Shown in pieces: positions 53,740 through 64,000 of a stretch of DNA of 64,000 nucleotides. The translations under genes were made by a program, and so were the position numbers. The stretch's first letter is position 1; every line of letters starts with the position of its first letter. The DNA is taken from the NCBI GenBank assembly GCA_963677505.2, contig CAXXWB010000048.1, positions 1 to 64,000 of the forward strand. Reading direction: 5' to 3'. This stretch comes from JBGSUZ01 sp963677505 (GTDB lineage Bacteria; Bacillota; Clostridia; Peptostreptococcales; Acidaminobacteraceae). Below the pieces are notes generated by a model. That model did not search any database and was not told the origin of the DNA. It was given only the letters and a program-made list of their open reading frames with translations.

Positions 53740-55225
53740 ATACAATATATTTGTGATTTTGCTGCTGGCAAGTGCCATTGGCATCCTCAGTTATTTGACC
53801 CTCACAGGCATCAAAACCTACCAAGAGGAACAGCTAGAAGGTTACTTAGCAGGACAGGCGAGAACGGCTCATGTCCTTATGGGAGAAAAGCTCACCGCCG
53901 AAAAGGCTCAAGAAATTGTACGTCAACTCAGTGTGGACAAGTGGATGGGAACTGCTGTTTACGATATGAAAGGGACTCTCATTGCCAGCAGTCAGTTTCT
54001 TGGCAATACAGGAGGACTGGAGGCGGTTAATCAGCACACAAAGGCAATGAATTATGCTAAATCTGGGAAAATAGCGTACTCCAAAGATATTCAAACTCAA
54101 GGTGTTACCGACTCTATTGTGGACTATTATGCACCACTTATGATTGGGGAGGAACAGGCAGGGGTTTTACAGCTCACCTACCGATATCAAACCTATCAAA
54201 TTTTTTATGAAAAAATGAAAAACCGAATTAGTATAGCGGCTACGGCTGTATTTATTTTTAGCTTGACTGTAGGTTTAATTTTCTTTGGGCGTTTGTCAAA
54301 AGCAGTCAAAACCCTAGAGAAATCAGTGGACAGCGTTGGGGCGGGCAAGCGAAAAGGCGTGACCCTCCTTAAGCGAAAGGATGAACTGGGACGGTTGAGC
54401 GAAGGTATTTCAGAAATGTCAGACACCATTTTCAATCAAATAGATACCCTTGAAGAAGAGCAAATGAAGCTCAATTTGGCCATTGATAAATTGAAGGCAA
54501 TGGAAGCAAAGCAAAGGCAGTTCTTTGGCAATATCACCCATGAATTTAAGACGCCCCTGTCTGTGATTAATGCCTACAATGATTTAACGGAAATGTATCC
54601 TGACGACAGGGAACTTTTAGAGACGACCCATCGTCAAATAAGAAGCGAAGTCAATCGTTTGACCCAAATGGTGGAGCAATCTTTGGAATTGGCAAAATTG
54701 GAACGCTATGATTTTGAAATCAGGAGAGATCCTGTAGATTTGAAGATTCTACTTGAGGAAGTGATAGAAAGACTTTCTGTCAAAGCAGAGAAGTATTTAA
54801 TAGCCATGTCCCTTCAAGTAAAGGGTGAGGCGAAAACCATTCTTTACAGCGATCAAGAAGCCTTAAGTCAAATTTTAGTCAATGTGATAGACAATAGTAT
54901 TAAATATAACCGCCGAGAAGGTTGGATACAGTTAGAACTTTCATCGGAAAAAGAAGAAATTAGCCTTACGGTGAAAGACAATGGCATTGGCATGAGTGCT
55001 GAAATGTGCGAACAGATCTTTGAACCTTTTTCAAATCCCAGTGCACAGAACTTGACAGAAGTTAAGGGAAGTGGTCTGGGACTGGCTTTGGTCAAACGTT
55101 TGATAGAAGAATTAGGGGGCAGTATTGCTATCAGCAGTGAAGAGGGTTTTGGCACTGTGGTTAAAATGTCATGGATCCGATACAACTTGGAAACAAGCCG
55201 CAATGACTTGGAAACACATAGCTGA
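53714..55225 (+). CDS. Membrane sensor histidine kinase
   Basis: 503 aa. Helix 1 (about residues 11-33), an extracellular sensor of about 130 residues and helix 2 ('AATAVFIFSLTVGLIFF', about 168-186) are followed by HAMP. HisKA has 'FGNITHEFKTPLSVINAY' (His about 279). The ATPase has N-box 'ILVNVIDNSIKYNRR', 'VKDNGIGMS' and 'VKGSGLGLALVKRLIEE'. It starts at GTG inside the regulator gene. The signal is unknown; the downstream lipoprotein may be a sensing partner or target. Confidence 0.93.
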   Translation: MTVLSLRVKYNIFVILLLASAIGILSYLTLTGIKTYQEEQLEGYLAGQARTAHVLMGEKLTAEKAQEIVRQLSVDKWMGTAVYDMKGTLIASSQFLGNTGGLEAVNQHTKAMNYAKSGKIAYSKDIQTQGVTDSIVDYYAPLMIGEEQAGVLQLTYRYQTYQIFYEKMKNRISIAATAVFIFSLTVGLIFFGRLSKAVKTLEKSVDSVGAGKRKGVTLLKRKDELGRLSEGISEMSDTIFNQIDTLEEEQMKLNLAIDKLKAMEAKQRQFFGNITHEFKTPLSVINAYNDLTEMYPDDRELLETTHRQIRSEVNRLTQMVEQSLELAKLERYDFEIRRDPVDLKILLEEVIERLSVKAEKYLIAMSLQVKGEAKTILYSDQEALSQILVNVIDNSIKYNRREGWIQLELSSEKEEISLTVKDNGIGMSAEMCEQIFEPFSNPSAQNLTEVKGSGLGLALVKRLIEELGGSIAISSEEGFGTVVKMSWIRYNLETSRNDLETHS

Positions 55226-55267
55226 TAGGCTTTAAAAGTAAACTCTGCTTGAGGAGGTAAAACTTTT

Positions 55268-56416
55268 ATGAAAATAATTGGGCATAAGACCCTTTTAACA
55301 GCCATTATATTGATGGGGGTTCTCATTGCCACTGGCTGTCAGTCCAAGGGTGGGACTCGTGAATACGTTGTTGAAGATGGGGAGACCACGGTGGTCATCC
55401 ATAATCTTGAAAACGTTTTGCCCAAGGAAGGTGCAGCATTAGCCAAACAGGTTTTAGAGAACTTTAAGGGCTTTGATTTTTTAGAGGATACCGCTTTGGT
55501 AGGGTATCGATTTTCAGAATCGGTATTTGGAGAGGATCGGGGCGTGTGGACCTATGGGCTGGACTCAAAAGCCTATGGCTATGATTTAAAAATCGATGCA
55601 ATTCCCAAAATTGGCAGTTTATCTAAAGATAAAACCAAACTAGTAGTAATTCCCGAAGGTCCGGGGACAACGGAAAAAATTCTTTTAAAGCAGTTAGGAA
55701 GGGATTCGGTTGAGAAGTACGATTTAGATAAAAAGACGTACTTGTATACGTTTAACTGGCAATATTCTGGAGATGGACTCACTTCTGTTTCCAACTATGG
55801 AAACGAGGAACAAGTCCTTAGAATTCTTTCGGATGGTACTTTAAAAAAATATAAGTTATCCGTACCCCCGCTACATTTTTTAGACTCGGCCAATTTCCAA
55901 GGCGACAGTCAACATCTGTACTATGCTTTAGCAGGCGGCAAGGAAAACGGCATATACAAGTTTTCTTGGGAAAGCCAAAAAATTGAGAAGGTTGCGTCAG
56001 ATTTATTTGTGGTAAATATGCGTCTTTCTCCCAAAGGCGATAAATTTGCCGTTGTAGAAGGTTTTCAAGATACAAGGGACAAAAGCAAATTGACCATTGT
56101 TGGAATGAATGGAAAACGACTCTACACCATATTTGAAGCCATTGCCATAGAGAAAGTACAGTGGCAGCCCGACGGACTTGGGTTGGCCTTTTCGGCTCTC
56201 AATCCAGAGGGAACAGCCAATCTTTATCATGCGGACTTAGTGAACGGACAGCTTCATTTTCTAGGAGAATACCCAGGGTACAGCATTGAATATATGGCTT
56301 TTGATTCGAAAAGCAACAAACTAATGCTCTCATATCTCAATCGGACTCAGAAAACCCCTAAATGGACAACACATATTTTGACCCTTAAAGAAGGAGATGG
56401 ACTTTATGAAAAGTAA
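55268..56416 (+). CDS. Lipoprotein with propeller-like C-terminal half
   Basis: 382 aa. Signal peptide with lipobox 'LIATGC' (Cys about 19). Residues from about 190 show repeated strands of the TolB/WD40-like kind ('RLSPKGDKFAVVEG', 'QWQPDGLGLAFSAL'), suggesting a partial beta-propeller outside the membrane. AGGAGG before ATG 55268. It follows the histidine kinase by 42 bases and overlaps the next lipoprotein gene by 11, so a four-gene operon is likely. A role in envelope sensing is inferred from this context only. Confidence 0.75.
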   Translation: MKIIGHKTLLTAIILMGVLIATGCQSKGGTREYVVEDGETTVVIHNLENVLPKEGAALAKQVLENFKGFDFLEDTALVGYRFSESVFGEDRGVWTYGLDSKAYGYDLKIDAIPKIGSLSKDKTKLVVIPEGPGTTEKILLKQLGRDSVEKYDLDKKTYLYTFNWQYSGDGLTSVSNYGNEEQVLRILSDGTLKKYKLSVPPLHFLDSANFQGDSQHLYYALAGGKENGIYKFSWESQKIEKVASDLFVVNMRLSPKGDKFAVVEGFQDTRDKSKLTIVGMNGKRLYTIFEAIAIEKVQWQPDGLGLAFSALNPEGTANLYHADLVNGQLHFLGEYPGYSIEYMAFDSKSNKLMLSYLNRTQKTPKWTTHILTLKEGDGLYEK

Positions 56417-57522
56417 ACAACTGATAGCAATGAGCCTTATTGCAATTTTTGCCCTAGGCGTAACGGGGTGCAAGAAAAACACCTCAACAACAGGAGAGAC
56501 GAAGACCCCTGTGAATTCAGTGGAAACAGCAGCACCGGCAAATGAGGAAAGCGGCAATCCTTTTGAAACCATCATTGCAACCTATGACAAGTCTATTGGC
56601 TTTGTAGAAGTGTCAGGTCATGCTAAAACAGAAGAGGAACAAAAATCCGCTTTAGCCGCTATGAAAAAACTCAAACTCAGCGGAGCGACTTCGACGGAGC
56701 TTTTTAGTTATTTCAAGGAAAATATTGAAGGACTAAGAGCGCCTTATTCAGATGATTTTACCGCCTATGCCATCAGTGGTATTCAGAAGAACAGTTTTGA
56801 AGACTACGACCCAAACGGAGTCCTACTTTAGTGATATGTCCCACTTTGAAGTGTTTAGCAAAGAAGCGGAGAAATACGACTACAGTTACTTAGAACTTAA
56901 AAGACATACTGGGGATATTGAAAATCCAGAGCTGAAGGCGTTAATGGAAAAGGCTATCCCTCAGGGTTACATTTATAGCAGTGCAGAGGGAATGGTATTC
57001 CCTGTAACGGACTTTACAGAATTCGCAAAATATAAGAATCTCTACAGTCATGAATTTGGGGCGTTGCTCAATCAACTTGCCTATAATAACGTGAATATTT
57101 TAGCCAGTGATGGCGGTTTAGTAGTGGGTTATGACCATGTTGCTGCAAGGATTTTTGAAGCGGACAAACAACTCCAAACTGCAAGTGACAGCAAATATCA
57201 AAAGTTCTTAGCGATGGAGTACGTTTCTAACTTATCTGTCCTCTTATTCGGCCTAGACAACACACCTGCTTATGACTATGAAACCCTTAAACTCAGAGAA
57301 GATTTAGCCCTTATTTTCAAACAGATGGCAGAGCAGAAGGACAGTAAAACAGCTACCTATATTCAAATGCACATGTCCACCCTTGAAGCGGAAAAAGGCA
57401 TCTATTCAGATGCAACCATGGACAAGGTTCGCCAGTTGATCCAAAAGGTAAAAGCGGACTACAAGGTAGCTCCAGAAGACGAAACCGCCTATTCGGACTG
57501 GTACTCAGGTCAAATGAAGTAA
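56406..57522 (+). pseudogene. Lipoprotein of unknown function, one frameshift
   Basis: Signal peptide and lipobox 'GVTGC' (Cys about 19 from ATG 56406, behind AAGGAGATGG) are followed by a Thr/Pro/Glu-rich spacer and a helical domain. The first frame ends at 56,831. The remainder ('SYFSDMSHFEVFSKEAEKYD' to 'YSDWYSGQMK') continues in the next frame from about 56,815. Removing one base of GG in AACGGAG would join them into one protein of about 371 aa. No family was recognised. It is the last gene of the kinase/lipoprotein operon and is followed by a terminator. Confidence 0.7.
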
Positions 57523-57536
57523 GTTAATTAAATTTA

Positions 57537-57577
57537 GAGCCTCATAAGTAAGGAAGTTCCTTGCTTATGGGGCTTTT
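57537..57577 (+). terminator. Terminator of the two-component/lipoprotein operon
   Basis: AGCCTCATAAGTAAGG-AAGTT-CCTTGCTTATGGGGCT then TTTTG. After it a 20-bp unit containing CTTTTCTCTGTA is repeated in tandem (57,594-57,605 and 57,614-57,625). The rest of the spacer to 57,806 shows nothing further. Confidence 0.85.
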
Positions 57578-57806
57578 GTTTGTGTTTAAGGGGCTTTTCT
57601 CTGTAGTTAAGAGTCTTTTCTCTGTAAAGAAGGCGAGTCTCAAAAAAACACTTTGAAATCAGGGAGACCTCGTTTTGTAATGAGACTTTAACACGGTTTA
57701 AGCGGATAAAAGACTATAATATAGTAAAGAGGAAATGTTTTTTTGCCGATACTTAAAACGTGGATTATCAATAGGTCCTTTCAAAATGAAAAACGGGGAG
57801 AGTCTT

Positions 57807-58910
57807 ATGAAAATAAAGTCTTATATGGGCGCCTGTATGGCGATTGTAATTGGAATAGCAGGGGTTGGCATCGCAGATATGTTCAGCGGCGGGGCTATCA
57901 GTTCGGCAGCAGAGACCGCTAAAATAGCCATAGTGGCAAAAACACCTACAGAACCTGAGGAAGCTATAAAAACCTCAGTTTTTTCTGCTCAATATGAAAA
58001 TTATTTGCCAGACACTTGGTTTACTACCGCTAAACTCGGCAGCAATTTAACTAGAAAAGATGCAGCCTATTTGGCAGTTTACACTCTTGCAAAAGCCACA
58101 GGCAAGTCTGTCGATGTTATTGACTATAAAACCAACCTAATTGATACAAAAGACCCTATGCTCAGACGGGCAGTAGATTTAGGTTTGATTAGCGTGGGGT
58201 CCGATATGAAATTCAACGGGAACAAAACGGTGACCCAACAAGAAATGGCAGCAATTGTCACTAAAATCTTACTCAAGACGGGCCAATATGAAAAGCCTAC
58301 GAAAGCCATGACCTTTGCCGACAAAGGTAAAATAGCGGATTGGGCGAAGGAGTCTGTTCAGTATTTAAATCAGCATGGGTGGCTTGTTTGGCAAAATGGA
58401 AAGAACTTTGAACCCGCTAAAGTCATTACGGTAGGGCGAGGAATAAGCCTAATGGATCAAATGCTTGGTGAAAAGATGGTGTACGAAAAAGTAACGGGAA
58501 CAAACCTGTCTACAGCAAAACGTTATGAAGTGAACGGCTTTAAAATGCCCTTGCCAATTCCGACAGCGACTGAATTGGAATATGGACTTAACGCTTCCAA
58601 AGACCTTCAAATCGCCTTTAGTGGCAATCTAAAAGACAGAACAAAAAATACCCATAAAACCGTTCTTTCTCAACTCACAGAAATTTTAGACAGCAATGCT
58701 AAGGTCAGTTATGACGCTAGAAGTGCTTTTGTAAAAAATGTGAGAGACAGTTGGGACTCAAGTAACCAAACTTATCTTTTTGAAAAAGATTATTATATAC
58801 AAATCGGTAGTGGAAAAGTTGTAAACACAAAGCCAAGTGAAGTAGAACTCAAAAAAGGGTATCTTCACTTGATTTCAGGCAGCAAAATAGCTTTGGAAAT
58901 TATTCTTTAA
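57807..58910 (+). CDS. Exported protein with divergent SLH domains
   Basis: 367 aa. The N-terminal export signal has hydrophobic 'MGACMAIVIGIAGVGIADM'. SLH-like repeats (about 45-230) include 'LTRKDAAYLAVYTLAKATG', 'AVDLGLISVGSDMKFNGNKTVTQQEMAAIV' over two helices, and 'FADKGKIADWAKESVQYLNQHG'. A C-terminal domain of unknown type follows. GGGGAGAG before ATG 57807. The stop is 16 bases before the S-layer gene, so they are probably co-transcribed and act together at the cell wall. Confidence 0.75.
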   Translation: MKIKSYMGACMAIVIGIAGVGIADMFSGGAISSAAETAKIAIVAKTPTEPEEAIKTSVFSAQYENYLPDTWFTTAKLGSNLTRKDAAYLAVYTLAKATGKSVDVIDYKTNLIDTKDPMLRRAVDLGLISVGSDMKFNGNKTVTQQEMAAIVTKILLKTGQYEKPTKAMTFADKGKIADWAKESVQYLNQHGWLVWQNGKNFEPAKVITVGRGISLMDQMLGEKMVYEKVTGTNLSTAKRYEVNGFKMPLPIPTATELEYGLNASKDLQIAFSGNLKDRTKNTHKTVLSQLTEILDSNAKVSYDARSAFVKNVRDSWDSSNQTYLFEKDYYIQIGSGKVVNTKPSEVELKKGYLHLISGSKIALEIIL

Positions 58911-58926
58911 GAAAGGAGGCATCAGA

Positions 58927-61900
58927 ATGAGACGAAATAAACATTGGACTTCGGCGAGAAAAGTACTATCCATACTGCTTATTGGTGTACTAATGGGAAC
59001 TGTAGCACCTTGGGGTGAGATGCTTCCCGCTTTTGCAACAATCAACGCAGGCGGTACCATCAATATTGACTCAATTGACTTTACCAAAGAACATGATGGA
59101 CTGGAAATGTCTTCGGCCTATGTTCAAATTATAGGTAGTGGACTAAAAGGCGTACCGGTACTCTTTGAAAAAACGGCAACATCAGATCCGTTGCCTCTTG
59201 GGAATGGTGGTTTCCAAGCGATTGGTACAAAAATTGACTTCGGAACAGATGCCATCAATGACATCATTATCAAATATACTTTTACAGATAAAGAAGCCCG
59301 ATCGCTCACTGGGAAAATTCTCGTTGGGACTCGGGTTTTGGACTTGAATTTAACCAGTTTTCCAAATATCAATAAACTTAATTTAAAAAATGTAAATGTT
59401 ACCAATCATGATGACCTTATTCTAGACGGTAACAATCTTGACCAAATCGATGGCAGCATTGTCACCGCTACTTATGGCCGTGACATTAAAAAATCTTTTG
59501 TCCCATCGACAGGAGATACAGCAGCTCGCATTACCTTGACAGACCCTACGCCAGAATCGGCATACGGCTATCAAGACATCGACTTTACCCGAACTAAAAA
59601 CATAGTGGTAGATGCTTCTAATCAGGCAACATCCACTGTAAAGTACACCTATTCCAACGCTTTTAGATTTACCCAAGACTTAGGGTATACCAATTTAGAA
59701 ATGTTTCCAAGCATTGGTGCTGTAGGGGATTATATCTACTTACAGGCAGATGCCTTCCCACCAGCCACATACAAAGTACATTTAATGAAAACCTTGGATG
59801 GTACTGAAGAATATTCAACCAGCAATATGGCAACGACTATTAACCTTGACACCTTGAAGAAGCAGCTTGTTGTCCAAGTGCCAGCAGGTTTATCTGAAGG
59901 GGACTACAATGTGGTCCTCACCAAAGTTGAAAATGGAGAAGTCGTAGCAGAACAAATTGTAGGAGGGGCCAGCGACCCACAAGTATATACCGTCGTTGAC
60001 TCTTTGAAAAAGCTCAACCTTGAACAAATCTCACCGACTACAGGACCTGACACAGGTGTAGATGTCACTGTAGTTGCTAAAAATATGATTAACATGAATA
60101 TTCCTGGACTGGTACTCAATGGTTCAGCAAAGACCTTCTCTAGTTCAGATGGAGATCAGACCTTAATTGTTGATTATACTAACGATACAGGAGATGGCAA
60201 ACCAGATGGAGAATTCAACGGTAAAGACGTTACCGTCAAAAGGAAGGTCAGTATCTTTGTCGGCAATAAGGCCATCTTCAAAAAGACAGGCTCTGTATAT
60301 GATGTAGATATTGGCACCAATGATTCGCCAGATAAAGTTTCCATCAGAACTGCACCGATTGATGACGTGCTTGCAGATCCAATCAAGGACGTTCTCGTTG
60401 AAACGGAAACTATTTTAACCGCTACAGATGGGAAGGTTTATACCTTTAAGCAAAGTGACACAATGCTTAACGCCTTCACTTTCATACCAAGTACATTAAC
60501 CCCTGTCATTGACTCGATTGTACCAGATATGATTCAAGTGGTAACCACAACAGGCAGCAAATACAAACTCAAACAAGATACCTACTTGGTTATTAAAGGG
60601 TCTAAGTTCAATGTTTATAAAAAGACCAACGCAGATGGTACAGTAGAGCTTAAAAAACCGACGGTCCTTATTAAAGGGAGTCGGCAATATTTCTGAGTCT
60701 CAATATCAAGTGGGCTTCTTCCCAAATGACGCAAGTGGACCACTGATTAAAACAAAACTTACCGACGCAGATGCTACAGAAACCACTGTAGTGGATTCTG
60801 GTGGTGTAGCCATCCCGCTAGAGCTCACCGTTCTTAATAGCAACAACGAAGTGGTGGACGGTACAGTTGGGAATGAAACTGGAACAAAAATTATTATCAA
60901 AATACCAGACGAGGTTACTTTTAAAGTTGCTAACGTTAAAAAGAACATCCAAATCAGCAATCCACGCCTAGGCAGTGAGTCTTATGGTAATGCCGTGGTC
61001 AAATACGATGCCATTGAAGTTCTTACCACCAGTGATTATCCAATCATTGAAGCTGTAGTACCAAATGTAGTTTCAATCGATTGGCAACGTTGAAGTTGTT
61101 GTAAGAGGTACTAACTTTGCCAATGGCGTTAAAGTTTATTTAGATGGAGAATCGATTTCAGGTGTTAAACGTGAAGTAGATACCTCGGGGGATAAGATCA
61201 ACCTTAAATTTACAGCGCCTCCAGGCAGAGAAGGTATGACTCAACTTCAGGTTATGAACCCTTCTGGTGGTATGGCAGTTTGGGACTTTGTCTATGTCAA
61301 AATCATTTGATAAAGATCCGAGCATCACCAGCATCAGCCCAGCTAAGGGATATACGGAACCCTTGTATCGGTCAAACGGTAACAATTACCTGAAAACCAG
61401 ATCCAACTGCGCCGACCAATATTGGTTTAGATGCATTTAGACTCATCGGTTCAAAAGTTTATTTAGACAATAAGGACGTAAACACGTATAACTCAGATGC
61501 CAACGGGAATTTGCAGTTCTTGTCTTATTCCGCACCACTCAATGAGCAACTCATCACTTTAGACAGCAACAATGTGGCAAGGTATTCTGACCTTTACAAA
61601 AATGCCTATGTGTATAGCTATGCTGATGATGATTCAGATACCTCTAAGCGTAGACTTTACTATATGGAACAAGATGAACAAAAACGCCCTGTTTTAACAG
61701 ATGGGGATCAACGTTACTATGTCTTTAGATACAACAAGAACACAGGGGTCTTCCAAGTCTATGGCGCCGATGGCAATGTTATAGACTCAGATGTAACCGT
61801 TGCTTATGATGGCAGTACCTATGCCCCAGAAGGCGTAACGACTTTTGAAATAGATGATCCTGCGGTTACAAGGCGGAAAAGTTTATATTAAAGGCGTTAT

Positions 61901-64000
61901 GAACAACGACATCGTTAGAAGAGATATGAGCGCCGATGGTACTTTGAAGGCGAAATGTCCGACTACAGCAGAAGCCTCATTCTTAGAGAAGCGACTGCCA
62001 GCAATGTATATTCTTTCTTTACCCTAAGTGAAGACTTTGAGGGCAATTTAAAATTGACTAATGGTAAAGATAAGGTTTATAAAGTTGTCAAAAGCAACGG
62101 TGGTTTTAAAGCCGTAACAGGTACAGGTGCAGAGGAAACATTATCCTTTGTCTATGACAGCAACCACACAACAGCGCCATACAATTAGGGACCATGACAT
62201 TAAACTTTACAACCGCATTTAAATTTGACGCAACCACACATATTATTACAGGGAACAGAGCGAGAGTCGTCTCTAAAGACCAGATTCTCTTCAGTGTCCC
62301 AGTGTTGGCATCGGGAACAGGTTTATAAAGACGTTGCCGTGTAAACCCAGATACAAAAAGAGCTGAACTTACAGGAACACAAGGGTTCTACTATGTTTCT
62401 CAAGCGGGATCTTATCCAGTTATTACAAAAATTGACCCTGCTGAAGGTTCAGATGCAGGGGGCTATACCGTTACCATTTATGGTTCGGACTTCCAAGACG
62501 GCGTGAAGGTCATCGTGGATTCTCAAACCGTACCAGATGCAGACGTATACTTGGCACTGGACGGAAGATCTATTTCCTTTACAATGCCTGCAACCATGAA
62601 GGATTTAAAAAATGATTACGGCGTTGACCGATTTACCGTTCCAGTTGTAGTACTAAACTCAGACGGGCGCATCAGCCAGCGTAGAAAAAGGCTTTACCTA
62701 CATTAAGCCATCTAGTATTCCGAAAATCACCAAAGTCATTGCGGATACAGGCTCTTTCTAACGGAAATGAAATTGTTGAAATCTTCGGCTCAGACTTTAG
62801 ATTCTTCGAGCCTTTTAAAGATGCGGACAATGACGGCTCTAGCTACGAAGTGGGAGATGTGTTCACAGACTTTAACGGCAATGGTAAGTGGGACAACTAC
62901 CGAGAGTATATGGAAAATGGTGATACGGCGGAGTTAGATGCCATAAAGGTACCTGACACTACCAACCCTTACCATACATTCTATTACAAATCAGATGTAT
63001 TCCCACGGGTATTCTTTGGAACCGAAGAGGCGAAAATCGTCAACTTTGGCAATGGCTATATCAAAGTCATCACACCGGCTCATGCCGCAGGCAAGGTAAA
63101 CTTATATCTTGTAAACAATGACTCAGGGATTACCAATAAAGTGGGCTACACCTATGTATCTTCAAAGCCAACTTTGACCAGTATTGTCCTAACATTGGTA
63201 GAAAAACAGGTCAAGAGTTAAAAGAAATTTACGGTACAGAATTATACCGTTCAAGTGCAAAAGGGTACTATAATTTAACTGATATAGGAACGCTCCTGTC
63301 ACCTTGCCTAATATTCAAGCACTGGTAAGATTCGGCGATATAGATAATCGGGAAATTTCCAGAAATATGCCAAATTCGGGGCTGATAAATAATGGCAACG
63401 CTACAATTAACTTAGACGGTGGGCTGAAGGTTATCTACTCAGCGGAACCGAGTCCAACACTGACGGTGCAGGTACAGGAAAATGGCAATGTTTATACACA
63501 GACGTTCGCTTATGATAATACCAATGTATTTATACCAATGGGTATGCTTAAGACCTCGGTCAATTACTATTCTCCGGGAAATTATGTGAAGACGTCGCCA
63601 ACCACCTATAATCCTGCAAAAGATATTTTCGAGTACATTCGCGTTAACATTGAAGACCGTCGTGTAGTGGTTGAAAGAGGCTATGCGCCAAATACAACCT
63701 ATGACAACGCAAATCACGTTACGGCTATGACGCCATCGTACTTTACCATCGATACTGTCCCTGCCACTTACACCAATCCAGATGGTGGGACGGCTAAAAT
63801 TGATTTCACCTATACCAACCCAGCCAGCGAACCTAAAATCTATGACGTGAAGCCTAAAGTGAAGTCAGAAGATGAACTTTCCTATTATGTAGAAGGTTCC
63901 GTCAAAGGGGCATGGGGAGTTTCGAAATTAGAGGTACAGATTTTAGAGAAGGCGCCATTGTTATGATCAATGGGGTTAAAGCAACCGTTGTTGAAATCAC
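58927..64000 (+). pseudogene. Giant S-layer-type protein with IPT/TIG-like repeats, many frameshifts, running past the window
   Basis: AGAAAGGAGG precedes ATG 58927. The signal peptide ends near 'LPAFA' (about residue 38). The first 589 codons are intact. From 60,676 the product continues through all three frames with about 16 single-base shifts. IPT/TIG-like units recur, for example 'EVVVRGTNFANGVKVYLDG' (61,090), 'VTIYGSDFQDGVKVIVDS' (62,470), 'EIVEIFGSDFRFFEPF' (62,770) and 'SFEIRGTDFREGAIVMING' (63,920). A Ca-loop-like 'DADNDGSS' and 'DFNGNGKWD' lie near 62,830-62,890. After mental repair it exceeds 1,680 residues. Between shifts there are no extra stops, so these look like read errors. 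Confidence 0.8.

Noticed and set aside
57590..57630. CRISPR-like array in the spacer before the SLH gene
   Set aside because: Only two 12-base units without spacers; a simple tandem duplication.
60676..63950. Programmed frameshifting or phase variation in the S-layer gene
   Set aside because: There are too many sites, in both directions, without slippery heptamers, long homopolymers or repeated tracts. Uncorrected indels explain it better.

Overview
The window reads as low-to-mid G+C Firmicutes of the Clostridia class. The signs are strong AAGGAGG-type ribosome binding sites, A-rich coding, an anaerobe gene set (indolepyruvate:ferredoxin oxidoreductase, bacteriohemerythrin), SLH-anchored S-layer proteins, DUF1836, and the Clostridia-type neighbourhood yajC / TIGR04086 membrane protein / secD / secF / relA. 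No rRNA, CRISPR array or phage was seen.

The window falls into two blocks that do not obviously belong together. Block A (1 to about 17,850) holds the coaE tail, a peptide-binding lipoprotein, tRNA-Leu(GAG) followed by a hairpin-rich tRNA-related repeat, a BspA-like leucine-rich-repeat protein, an inverted pair of related genes of unknown function, a TRAP transporter operon (dctPQM), a DUF3298 protein, bacteriohemerythrin, mnmA, yajC, tRNA-Leu(CAA), a TIGR04086 protein, secD, secF and a relA/spoT gene. relA stops abruptly at about residue 565 and runs without an intergenic gap into a carB lacking its first ~90 codons. Breaking two housekeeping genes at one point looks like an assembly chimera; a real rearrangement is the alternative.

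Block B (about 17,860 to 64,000) holds carB, an oxidoreductase, a receiver domain lacking its phospho-acceptor Asp, a MalY/PatB aminotransferase, a LUD protein, an XRE regulator, PspA, a DEAD-box helicase, a three-gene signalling operon (GAF/HD-GYP, metallo-beta-lactamase fold, TPR adenylate cyclase), a large SLH surface protein, then an AT-rich island between two defective IS1182-type elements. After the island come a membrane-anchored protein, an ABC-F ATPase, phzF and pucR, DUF1836, TrhA, a Cof phosphatase, threonine aldolase, iorAB, a two-component system, two lipoproteins and two S-layer-type proteins.

The most interesting part is the IS-bounded island (37,400-41,000). A strong sigma-A-type promoter drives a secreted, two-cysteine peptide with a hydrophobic C-terminus. 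Its transcription unit is bracketed by a perfect 17-bp inverted repeat. Downstream are an unknown acidic protein and a two-gene ABC exporter of the kind used for bacteriocin self-immunity. It is a candidate undescribed secreted-peptide (antimicrobial or signal) system carried on a composite-transposon-like unit.

Block B carries single-base frameshifts in the ABC-F gene, iorA, a lipoprotein gene and, very densely, the last S-layer gene (about 16 within 3.3 kb). They sit mostly at short homopolymers, with open frames between them, which points to uncorrected sequencing indels rather than decay. Block A shows none.
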